Source: an uncultured Actinomycetes bacterium (GTDB lineage Bacteria > Actinomycetota > Actinomycetes > Nanopelagicales > Nanopelagicaceae). Taken from it: 9,061 bases of DNA. Both the position numbers and the translations under genes were made by a program. The notes under the pieces were generated by a model. That model did not search any database, was not told the origin of the DNA, and was given only the letters and a program-made list of their open reading frames with translations. The stretch's first letter is position 1; each line of letters opens with the position of its first letter. Positions 1-5,911 of the stretch are shown piece after piece. The DNA is taken from contig CAJBLC010000149.1 in NCBI GenBank assembly GCA_903953805.1, positions 1-9,061 of the forward strand, written 5' to 3'.

Positions 1-56
1 CGGAGCTCTAAGTTCTCAGTCTGTCCGGTATGGACGCGCGTAATCTCTTGGCTCAT
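1..56 (-). CDS. 5' end of an unidentified gene downstream of cwlM (partial)
   Basis: An open frame begins with ATG at 56-54 on the minus strand and runs off the left edge. The 18 visible codons read MSQEITRVHTGQTENLEL, too little to assign a family. The gene lies only 9 bp after the cwlM stop and is in the same direction, so it is probably in the same transcription unit. A TAAGAT hexamer at 68-63 overlaps the cwlM stop codon and ends 6 nt before this ATG, which would fit a leaderless transcript. An AGGAAG further upstream would have a long 12-nt spacer as a ribosome binding site. In mycobacteria the gene next to cwlM (Rv3916c) points the other way and parB follows. The visible start does not look like ParB. 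An acetyltransferase is one possibility, but nothing visible proves it. Confidence 0.55.
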   Translation of the reverse strand, partial: MSQEITRVHTGQTENLEL

Positions 57-62
57 CCGAGA

Positions 63-68
63 ATCTTA
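63..68 (-). promoter_or_regulatory. Candidate -10 box (TAAGAT) for the partial gene
   Basis: TAAGAT on the minus strand matches the actinobacterial TANNNT -10 pattern. It ends exactly 6 nt before the ATG at 56, so transcription would begin at or next to the start codon. Its TAA is also the stop codon of cwlM. No good -35 is visible 16-18 bp upstream. The case rests on position and on the same pattern recurring at other genes in the window. Confidence 0.4.
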
Positions 69-1169
69 CTTCCTGATGCCCGCCCGCCGGAGATCACTTA
101 TTTTCAGAGTGCCAGTCTTCGCATCATCTTCAGCCGATAGATAGAGGCGTTGGATCGCAATCATGAGCGATTCCACGACCGTCTCCCGAAAATCTGGGTC
201 ACCTAACCGCTTGAGATCCCCCGGGTTGGTCGCATATCCCAGGTCGATACGGACAGTTGGGGCTTTGGTGCGCCGCAAGAGATCCCAGGTCTTGGCATGG
301 GTGCGGCAATTTAAGAGATCGGTACGTGCGGTGATTTCACGTTGAACCAAGGTCGCAAATCGCTCACCCACCACAGAGTGAACACCATGTGCATCAGCAC
401 CGTAGTAATAGGTAGCGACACCGTGAGCGCTCTCATTTTTATATGAATCAATATTGAAAGAGATCACAAGATCAGCGCCAGAGTTATTTGCTCGATCAAT
501 CCGCTCTTGATCAGATGGATGATTTGCTGCACTACGAGTGAGAAAGACAGTAACTCCCAATGCGATCAAGCGACCTTCGAGGCGCTGAGCAATATCAAAG
601 GTAATTGCTGGGTCTGCACATTGCGATCCAGGATCAAGAACGATCACTTTGCCAGCAAGTGCTGGACCGCGACCTTCACGTGCAACTTGTTCACGTAATT
701 GTGCAGGTGCACCACCAGAGACAACTTTCATGAGGCGCATCATCGACATAACAGTTGATGCACCACACCGACCATCTACTTTAATTCCAGCTGATTTTTG
801 AAAATCTTGAACAGCTTTCTCGGTGAGTGAACCAAAGATGCCATCAACTCGACCACAGTTAAAACCGAGTTCACTTAAACGTGATTGCAACTGCGCAACA
901 TCATCTCCACGCATCATCTTGGGAAGTGTTAGTGAGAGTGTGCGATCACCTAACTTCCAACGCGCTTCTTCAAGAGTGAGTGAGGTCTGCTCATCAACAA
1001 CACCAGTAACGGTTAATCCGCGATTTTGTTGAAATGCCTTTACAGCGGATTGAACTTCTTCATCAAAGATTGATTTTGGGGATTGCAACAACCCCAACCG
1101 GGTAAGAGTGTTGCTTAAAAGCGAGACAGCGTCCCCTGAATCACCGAGGTGAAGGGAGACGCTGCTCAT
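66..1169 (-). CDS. cwlM: CwlM-like peptidoglycan-binding pseudo-amidase (catalytically dead amidase_3 fold)
   Basis: The protein has 367 residues. Two peptidoglycan_binding_1 repeats lie at about 6-70 and 85-146 (the second contains DGIFGSLTEKAVQDFQ), followed by an N-acetylmuramoyl-L-alanine amidase_3 fold at about 173-343. There is no signal peptide or membrane segment, so it should be cytoplasmic. The zinc-binding residues of active amidases are replaced: DPGH reads DPGS (Ser182), the first Glu aligns with Asp186, the S-x-H motif reads SFN (Asn239), and the late catalytic Glu is Asp309. Hydrolysis is therefore very unlikely. In mycobacteria, CwlM is a regulator that when phosphorylated activates MurA and otherwise binds MurJ; murJ lies three genes upstream here. 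A polar tail after residue 343 contains Thr352 and Thr354 and might hold a phosphosite. The gene follows trxA by 23 bp. Its ATG has no Shine-Dalgarno sequence but has TAACTT 6 nt upstream. Confidence 0.88.
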   Translation of the reverse strand: MSSVSLHLGDSGDAVSLLSNTLTRLGLLQSPKSIFDEEVQSAVKAFQQNRGLTVTGVVDEQTSLTLEEARWKLGDRTLSLTLPKMMRGDDVAQLQSRLSELGFNCGRVDGIFGSLTEKAVQDFQKSAGIKVDGRCGASTVMSMMRLMKVVSGGAPAQLREQVAREGRGPALAGKVIVLDPGSQCADPAITFDIAQRLEGRLIALGVTVFLTRSAANHPSDQERIDRANNSGADLVISFNIDSYKNESAHGVATYYYGADAHGVHSVVGERFATLVQREITARTDLLNCRTHAKTWDLLRRTKAPTVRIDLGYATNPGDLKRLGDPDFRETVVESLMIAIQRLYLSAEDDAKTGTLKISDLRRAGIRK

Positions 1170-1175
1170 AAAAAG

Positions 1176-1181
1176 AAGTTA
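1176..1181 (-). promoter_or_regulatory. Candidate -10 box (TAACTT) for leaderless cwlM transcription
   Basis: TAACTT on the minus strand lies in the 23-bp gap between trxA and cwlM, with 6 nt between it and the cwlM ATG. The gap has no purine-rich ribosome binding site. An internal leaderless promoter would explain how cwlM is translated. The alternative is re-initiation after trxA. No convincing -35 is visible. Confidence 0.4.
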
Positions 1182-1192
1182 TCTGGAGTGAA

Positions 1193-1516
1193 TTAAGCGA
1201 TGAAAGATTCGAGATCTTTGAGAAGTGCTGGCTTTGGCTTTGCACCGACAATGCTCTTTACAACTTCGCCATTAACAAAGACATTCATTGTTGGGATTGA
1301 GACGATGCCGTACTTCATCGCGATTGCAGCTTCTTCATCGGTATTGAGCTTTACAATCTTGATCTTTGAGCCATATTCATTTGAGATTTCTTCAAGGATT
1401 GGACCGACAGCGCGGCATGGTCCGCACCACTCTGCCCAGAAATCTACGAGTACTGGTGTTGTGCTCTTGAGAACTTCAGCCTCAAATGTTGCAGTTGTTA
1501 CAGGTGTAGTTGCCAT
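1193..1516 (-). CDS. trxA: Thioredoxin
   Basis: This is a 107-residue single-domain thioredoxin, the usual length for the family. The redox motif WCGPC is at residues 30-34, preceded by VLVDFWAE. The cis-proline loop SIPT is at 73-76 (Pro75), followed by the FVNGE turn. It reduces protein disulfides in the cytoplasm using electrons passed from TrxB, whose gene is immediately upstream with a 55-bp gap. Unlike most genes here, its start has a ribosome binding site: GAAGAG ends 6 nt before the ATG. There is also a TAAGAT hexamer further upstream in the gap, so it may have its own short-leader transcript as well as read-through from trxB. The mycobacterial syntenic counterpart is trxC (Rv3914). 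The assignment is secure. Confidence 0.97.
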   Translation of the reverse strand: MATTPVTTATFEAEVLKSTTPVLVDFWAEWCGPCRAVGPILEEISNEYGSKIKIVKLNTDEEAAIAMKYGIVSIPTMNVFVNGEVVKSIVGAKPKPALLKDLESFIA

Positions 1517-1549
1517 GTGTAGCTCTTCTCTTCGTTTAGTGGTGGAGTG

Positions 1550-1555
1550 ATCTTA
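1550..1555 (-). promoter_or_regulatory. Candidate -10 box (TAAGAT) upstream of trxA
   Basis: TAAGAT on the minus strand lies in the 55-bp trxB-trxA gap. Transcription starting 6-7 nt downstream would give a leader of about 27 nt carrying the GAAGAG ribosome binding site. This contrasts with the apparently leaderless neighbours. The same hexamer occurs before the partial gene at the left edge. No clear -35 is seen. Confidence 0.35.
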
Positions 1556-1571
1556 TTAGGTATAGCTAAAA

Positions 1572-2498
1572 CTAGTGCGATAGGAAGCGCTCAGCATCGA
1601 GCGCCGCTTGGCAACCCGAGCCGGCAGCGGTAATCGCTTGGCGATAGGTGTGATCGACGAGATCGCCACAGGCGAAAACACCGCTCACATTGGTGCGAGT
1701 CGAGCGTCCTTCTACCTTTACATAGCCTTCGGAGTCGAGATCGACCTTCCCCTTAACGAGCTCTGAACGTGGGTCGTGGCCGATCGCCACAAAGAGTCCA
1801 GTGAAATCTCGCTCAGATTCGGTGCCATCTACAGTATTGCGGAGTTTGAGACCGCTCACCTTTTGGTCACCAAGAACATCTATCACTTCGGTATTCCAAA
1901 GGAACTCGATCTTTGGATTGTTCTGTGCGCGCTCAGCCATAATCTTCGATGCGCGAAGTGAATCGCGACGGTGAATCAAGACAACCTTTGATGCAAACTT
2001 TGTGAGGAAGTTCGCTTCCTCCATGGCAGAGTCTCCGCCACCAACAACAGCAATCTCTTGATCGCGGAAGAAGAAACCATCACAGGTTGCACACCATGAG
2101 ACGCCACGACCAGAGAGGCGCTTCTCATTTTCAAGACCGATCTCTTTGTAAGCAGAACCCATAGCAAGGATGACAGCCTTTGCTTTGATGGTATTTCCAG
2201 ATCCATCCTTCAAAGTCTTAATTTCGCCAGCGAGATCCATCTCAACAATGTCATCGGTGACGAGCTCTGCGCCAAAACGTTTCGCTTGCTTGCGCATACT
2301 GTCCATTAAATCTGGACCCATCACACCATCAGTAAATCCAGGGAAGTTCTCAACCTCGGTTGTGTTCATCAAGGCGCCACCAGCGGTTACTGAACCCTCG
2401 TAGATCAAAGGCTTCAGCTCAGCACGCGCCGCATAGATTGCAGCGGTATATCCAGCTGGGCCAGATCCAACAATGACAAGATTTCGAACGTCGCTCAT
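1572..2498 (-). CDS. trxB: Thioredoxin-disulfide reductase (NADPH, FAD)
   Basis: This 308-residue low-molecular-weight thioredoxin reductase is of standard length. The FAD-binding GSGPAG is at 11-16, the redox-active cysteines in WCATCDG are at 136 and 139, the NADP-binding GGGDSA is at 153-158 with the 2'-phosphate-contacting HRR at 176-178, and the second FAD motif FACGD is at 275-279. It transfers electrons from NADPH to the adjacent thioredoxin. It begins 18 bp after the murJ stop. In mycobacteria and many other actinobacteria, sigM and its anti-sigma gene lie at this junction; here there is no room for them. The ATG is preceded by TAGGCT, ending 6 nt upstream; the weak AGAGATAGG overlapping it could alternatively serve as a ribosome binding site. 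Confidence 0.97.
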   Translation of the reverse strand: MSDVRNLVIVGSGPAGYTAAIYAARAELKPLIYEGSVTAGGALMNTTEVENFPGFTDGVMGPDLMDSMRKQAKRFGAELVTDDIVEMDLAGEIKTLKDGSGNTIKAKAVILAMGSAYKEIGLENEKRLSGRGVSWCATCDGFFFRDQEIAVVGGGDSAMEEANFLTKFASKVVLIHRRDSLRASKIMAERAQNNPKIEFLWNTEVIDVLGDQKVSGLKLRNTVDGTESERDFTGLFVAIGHDPRSELVKGKVDLDSEGYVKVEGRSTRTNVSGVFACGDLVDHTYRQAITAAGSGCQAALDAERFLSH

Positions 2499-2504
2499 AC
2501 TGCC

Positions 2505-2510
2505 AGCCTA
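2505..2510 (-). promoter_or_regulatory. Candidate -10 box (TAGGCT) or weak ribosome binding site for trxB
   Basis: TAGGCT on the minus strand ends 6 nt before the trxB ATG, inside the 18-bp murJ-trxB gap. It fits TANNNT and leaderless spacing. The overlapping AGAGATAGG is purine-rich and could act as a ribosome binding site instead, so this is one of the less certain examples. Confidence 0.3.
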
Positions 2511-2516
2511 TCTCTT

Positions 2517-4130
2517 TTAAATATTCCGCCCGAGTAGGACTCGGAAGGTGCTTCCTACCTCTGATATTTTGAAAAGTTTTGCCACTCCAAAATAACCCAG
2601 GCCACTGATCGTCAGAACAACAAGAAGGCGAAGGGTATTCCCGCCCGGGATATGGCTGGAGAGAAGGCGCAAAGGTATTGCAACACAGAGATAAATACCG
2701 GCGAGGCGAGCGTAGAGCCCAACAATCTCTCCGGTGTGAATCTTGATCTCATAACGGTGGAGTAGTCGGATGGTGCTGTACGCCCCAATGTAATACGAGA
2801 TCGAGAGCGCAGCCGCTAATCCAACAGTTACCCATTGAGCTGGCAAGGTGAGTGAGGCAACAACTGCAAGAGCGCTAGCGGCAATATTCATAATGAAGTT
2901 AGAGAGAACTTGTAACTTCACATTTTCAAATGCGTTGAGACCACGAAGTGCAATGAGATTAATGCTTAATGGAAGAAGCCCAAGTGAGAATCCGGCGAGC
3001 ACATTGCCAAGGTATTGGCCATCAGCCTTTGAGATTCCAAAGAAGAGAGTCTGGGTGATGAGAGGACCAAAGAGTAAGAGACCAATTGCTGCGGGAACAG
3101 TAATGATGCCAACTAAACGAATGGTCTTCACAAGTGAATCGTGAATATCAGAGATCTTCTTCTCATGAGCAAATCGTGAGAGTTGTGGCAAGAGCGCAGT
3201 CACAATAGATATTGTCACAATGGAGTGCGGCAACATCATAATAAAAGTTGCATTGCTATATGGCGTATAACCGACGCCTGTTGTAATTCCCTCTTTGAGC
3301 GCTCGCACCGCGGCATGTGTTGAGAGATTAACTGTTACCAAATAACTGATCTGACTAATTGCGGCAAATATTAAAGTCCACGTTGCAAGACGCATCGACT
3401 TATTGATCTCGGGATCGCGCCAATCAAAACGAGGTGAGATCTTGATATTAGTTTTAGCAATAACTGGAATAAGAACAGCTGCTTGAACGACATAACCGAG
3501 CGTTGTGATAATTCCAATCCAGGTCGCCTCAGTAGTTGTAATTGATGTGACAGACCAATGCGGGCGTTGATGGAGGAAATATCCAATACCGGCGATGCCA
3601 ACGATGTTATTGAGAATTGGCGCCCACATCATGGGACCAAACTTCTCCTTGGCATTTGCAATCTGACCTAAGAGCGCAAAGAGACCCATAAAGAAGATCT
3701 GTGGCAGGCACCAGCGCATAATCAGAACGGTGAGATGGAACTCTGGGCGACCGACATAACTAGTGGCGAAGAGTCGAACCAAAAGTGGCGCAGCAACGAC
3801 AGCCACCGTAGTAAGTAGGCCTAAGACGACGACAGTCGCTGTAACTAAGCGGGAAATAAAGGCGGAACCACCATCTGGCTCACGGATAGCCCTTACTAAT
3901 TGCGGGACAAAGACCGCGGTAAGAGCGCCACCAATAATGAGGTTATAAAGAATATTTGGCATCGTATTTGCGACATTAAAGGTATCGCCGAGCAGTGCGG
4001 TGCCAAGGAGCGCCACAGTAAGAAGGCCACGAACGAGACCAGTGATTCGCGAGAAGATTGTGCCGATCGCCATCACTGTCGATGAGCGCATCAGCGCTAC
4101 ATCATGATGGTTCTGCTTAGGTGCACTCAC
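2517..4130 (-). CDS. murJ: Lipid II flippase MurJ (MviN), membrane core only
   Basis: The 537-residue polytopic membrane protein belongs to the MurJ/MviN branch of the MOP superfamily and moves lipid II across the membrane for peptidoglycan synthesis. Family hallmarks are the N-terminal GTIFSRITGLVRG (23-35) and the first-loop pattern DTFNVANTMPN followed by GGALTAVFVPQL (about 49-78). Hydrophobic segments continue to the end, consistent with about 14 helices. The GTG start at 4130 overlaps the stop of the upstream gene by 4 bp (GTGA) and has AGAAGG 8 nt upstream, so I prefer it to the ATG at codon 14. The mycobacterial homologue (Rv3910) is over 1,100 residues, with a C-terminal pseudokinase and an extracellular domain. 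This protein stops right after the transmembrane core, so it cannot recruit partners through that tail. Confidence 0.95.
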   Translation of the reverse strand: MSAPKQNHHDVALMRSSTVMAIGTIFSRITGLVRGLLTVALLGTALLGDTFNVANTMPNILYNLIIGGALTAVFVPQLVRAIREPDGGSAFISRLVTATVVVLGLLTTVAVVAAPLLVRLFATSYVGRPEFHLTVLIMRWCLPQIFFMGLFALLGQIANAKEKFGPMMWAPILNNIVGIAGIGYFLHQRPHWSVTSITTTEATWIGIITTLGYVVQAAVLIPVIAKTNIKISPRFDWRDPEINKSMRLATWTLIFAAISQISYLVTVNLSTHAAVRALKEGITTGVGYTPYSNATFIMMLPHSIVTISIVTALLPQLSRFAHEKKISDIHDSLVKTIRLVGIITVPAAIGLLLFGPLITQTLFFGISKADGQYLGNVLAGFSLGLLPLSINLIALRGLNAFENVKLQVLSNFIMNIAASALAVVASLTLPAQWVTVGLAAALSISYYIGAYSTIRLLHRYEIKIHTGEIVGLYARLAGIYLCVAIPLRLLSSHIPGGNTLRLLVVLTISGLGYFGVAKLFKISEVGSTFRVLLGRNI

Positions 4131-5248
4131 TCTGACCGCCTTCTACGAATTCGGCGTAAGGATTGCAGAAGTGCAGCAAGGAACAAGATGATTGCCGCGC
4201 CTGTCGTGATCCAGGTTGCGATTGGACTGATCACTGCCAATGAAAGTATGTAGACCTGCGGATCGCTGAGTTGGTCGCCTCGAGAATTGTGAACCTCAAT
4301 AGAGAGAGCACTTGCACCAGATGTAAGGACTTTTACTGGTACTAAGACCTGCACCTTAGATTTTCCAGGAACAGTGATGTCATGAATATCATCAACAAGC
4401 ACTTTCTCATTGAGTGAATTAATAATGAGGTTGATCTTCGCAGTACCAGGAAAATCATTAATAACTGTGATTGGAAGTTTTTGTGACGATGAAGTGATTG
4501 TAAATCGTCCTGGTGCTAACCGAATATTTTTGCTGAGAATAAGTGAAGCGCCATTAAGGTCACCAATTAATGTAGAGCGAGTTGTCGAGCTCATCTGTGG
4601 GTTAAAGAGACGTGTGAGTGAGAGCCGGAAATTATCCAGATCTGCCGGCGCCATGTAGATAGCGCTACTTTGAATAGTGTTGTAATCATCGCGAATATCA
4701 AGAACGCTCTGTCGTGAGAGTGGGAAATATTTAACGTTGAGATAGGAAGTTGTCGCACCAACAGGTAAACCCAAAAGGGAGGTTAAACGATTATGTGAGG
4801 CTGCAAAGATGTAATTTCGTTCATGTGGCGTGAGCCTGCGAACCCAGTATTCAGATGGGTTTCCGTAGACCATCGCATCGACGCGACCAATAGTTGCAAG
4901 GGTCTTAAGCCGAGCTAAAAAGTTCTTGGCAAAATCCTGACCCGCACCAGCTGTGCCATCGGCAAGTTTGTAACCATCAGACATATCAACTACTTCTTCA
5001 ACAAGCGCTGGGTCAACGCTCCACTGGACCCCAACGCTATTTTTTATGTAGAGCAGGCTTCCTATTGATCCAACTGGTGAAAGATCAGTTGCAAGTTGAT
5101 CATCAAGAAATGTGCCATTGAGTTCTCGATGTGATGGAGCGGTAATAAATAGCAGTGATGGGCCAGCAGCACGAGCTGGTAATGCGAGCGCTGAGAGAAT
5201 AAGTAGTGGTGCTATGAGAGTGATAACAACTCGAGTCATACGCTTCAT
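4127..5248 (-). CDS. DUF6049-like secreted or membrane-anchored protein, short form
   Basis: The protein has 373 residues. A signal peptide covers about 1-27 (hydrophobic core ITLIAPLLILSALAL, likely cleavage after ARA). A long extracytoplasmic region follows, with one transmembrane helix at about 343-363 and a basic tail (RRIRRRRSE) that should stay in the cytoplasm. The motif WSVDPALVEEV after the signal peptide resembles the central part of the actinobacterial DUF6049 family, which sits between the Nudix gene and murJ in many genomes (Rv3909 in M. tuberculosis). Those proteins are roughly 700-800 residues, so this is about half size and seems to lack the N-terminal part. The function of the family is not known to me; constant linkage to murJ suggests a role in envelope assembly. 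The ATG overlaps the Nudix stop (ATGA), and the TGA overlaps the murJ start (GTGA). Codon 4 (ATG) is a possible alternative start. Confidence 0.75.
   Translation of the reverse strand: MKRMTRVVITLIAPLLILSALALPARAAGPSLLFITAPSHRELNGTFLDDQLATDLSPVGSIGSLLYIKNSVGVQWSVDPALVEEVVDMSDGYKLADGTAGAGQDFAKNFLARLKTLATIGRVDAMVYGNPSEYWVRRLTPHERNYIFAASHNRLTSLLGLPVGATTSYLNVKYFPLSRQSVLDIRDDYNTIQSSAIYMAPADLDNFRLSLTRLFNPQMSSTTRSTLIGDLNGASLILSKNIRLAPGRFTITSSSQKLPITVINDFPGTAKINLIINSLNEKVLVDDIHDITVPGKSKVQVLVPVKVLTSGASALSIEVHNSRGDQLSDPQVYILSLAVISPIATWITTGAAIILFLAALLQSLRRIRRRRSE
4139..4144 (-). promoter_or_regulatory. Ribosome binding site for murJ (AGAAGG)
   Basis: AGAAGG on the minus strand lies 8 nt before the GTG at 4130-4128, inside the last codons of the upstream DUF6049-like gene. 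It supports the GTG start and coupled translation through the GTGA overlap. Confidence 0.6.
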
Positions 5249-5868
5249 ATGGCGAGCTCGCCAGATTTTGCAATTAACTTCTTCTCATCGGGATAGGCGA
5301 GCATCGAAACGATCTCTTCAAGTGGGAACCAACCGACCTCATCAACCTCTTCGAGTTGAGGTGTGAGAACACCGCCTACCTCTTTAAAGAGATAGTGGTG
5401 AACAGTTTTATGGATCCGCTTACCACCAGCCATAAACCAGAAATCAATAACACCAAGTGCGCGAGCAATCTCAGAGGTAATACCTGTCTCTTCTGCAACT
5501 TCACGAATTGCGGCCATCTCAGGAGTTTCACCTTCTTCAATATGGCCCTTAGGTAGCGACCACAAAAGACGTTCCTTTGTTGGATCTTTAAGATCGCGGC
5601 GACCAATGAGAAGCCCCTTTGTACCTGATTCATCAATGACGAGCCCACCAGCGGAGACTTCATCGACGCGCTTTGCATATGGCTTTGAGGATGGTCGTGG
5701 CGATTGCTTCTTCTTAGCAGGGCGCGGTGTTGAAGGTGCGCCTGGTGTTGTAGAAGAAGCTGAAGAAGAATTCTGTGATGGGTTTGTAGCGGGGTTTGCG
5801 CTCTGAGGACGTCTGCGACGCCTTCTCTTGCGCTTCACTTCGCCACCCGCACCATGTGCCGTGGTCAT
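5245..5868 (-). CDS. Nudix hydrolase with Arg-rich disordered N-terminus (MutT4 position)
   Basis: The protein has 207 residues. The catalytic Nudix box GX5EX7REVAEETGI is complete at residues 108-130 (GHIEEGE...REVAEETGI), within a domain spanning about 68-207. Such enzymes hydrolyse nucleoside diphosphate-linked substrates using divalent metal; the substrate cannot be read from sequence. Residues 1-67 form a low-complexity, probably disordered segment: a basic run KRKRRRRRR (12-20), then Ser/Pro/Thr/Asn-rich sequence with a second basic patch, AKKK. Mycobacterial MutT4 (Rv3908), the syntenic protein, also has an Arg-rich N-terminus. The gene heads the minus-strand cluster and is divergent from the CCA enzyme. 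Its ATG has TACCCT 6 nt upstream. An AAAGGAG lies 12-13 nt upstream, which is long for a ribosome binding site. A GTG at codon 11 is a less likely start. Confidence 0.92.
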   Translation of the reverse strand: MTTAHGAGGEVKRKRRRRRRPQSANPATNPSQNSSSASSTTPGAPSTPRPAKKKQSPRPSSKPYAKRVDEVSAGGLVIDESGTKGLLIGRRDLKDPTKERLLWSLPKGHIEEGETPEMAAIREVAEETGITSEIARALGVIDFWFMAGGKRIHKTVHHYLFKEVGGVLTPQLEEVDEVGWFPLEEIVSMLAYPDEKKLIAKSGELAI

Positions 5869-5911
5869 GCGAGCAGGGTACTCCTTTGATGATCATCTAG
5901 CCTTAACCCTT
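5869..5911. promoter_or_regulatory. Divergent promoter region between the Nudix and CCA genes
   Basis: This 43-bp gap must contain or abut promoters for both genes. On the plus strand, TAGCCT (5898-5903) ends 8 nt before the CCA-enzyme ATG, with no ribosome binding site. On the minus strand, TACCCT (5880-5875) ends 6 nt before the Nudix ATG. The two hexamers are separated by exactly 17 bp, so each occupies the -35 position of the other. A perfect 10-bp palindrome, GATGATCATC, fills 5888-5897 in that spacer. The positions are seen directly; promoter function is inferred. Confidence 0.5.

Noticed and set aside
333..348. parS-like sequence (TTTCACGT core)
   Set aside because: It matches the TGTTTCACGTGAAACA consensus at only 11 of 16 positions. 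It lies in cwlM coding sequence, and the ATTTCAC core recurs elsewhere in the window as ordinary codons.
672..687. Second parS-like sequence with CACGTG core
   Set aside because: Only 11 of 16 positions match. The site is explained by cwlM codons, and true parS sites are normally near-perfect.
1200..1550. 116-codon open frame antisense to trxA
   Set aside because: It mirrors the well-supported trxA codons, shows no recognisable domain, and has no start signals.
5881..5887. AAAGGAG on the minus strand as the Nudix ribosome binding site
   Set aside because: The spacer to the ATG is about 12 nt, longer than usual, and TACCCT lies between it and the start at a leaderless -10 distance. I could not exclude it fully but did not list it as a feature.
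5828..5911. Upstream extension of the CCA-enzyme reading frame (28 more codons from ATG 5828)
   Set aside because: It would overlap the Nudix start antisense, covers the promoter gap, and encodes nothing resembling the conserved domain. ATG 5912 with TAGCCT upstream is a better start.
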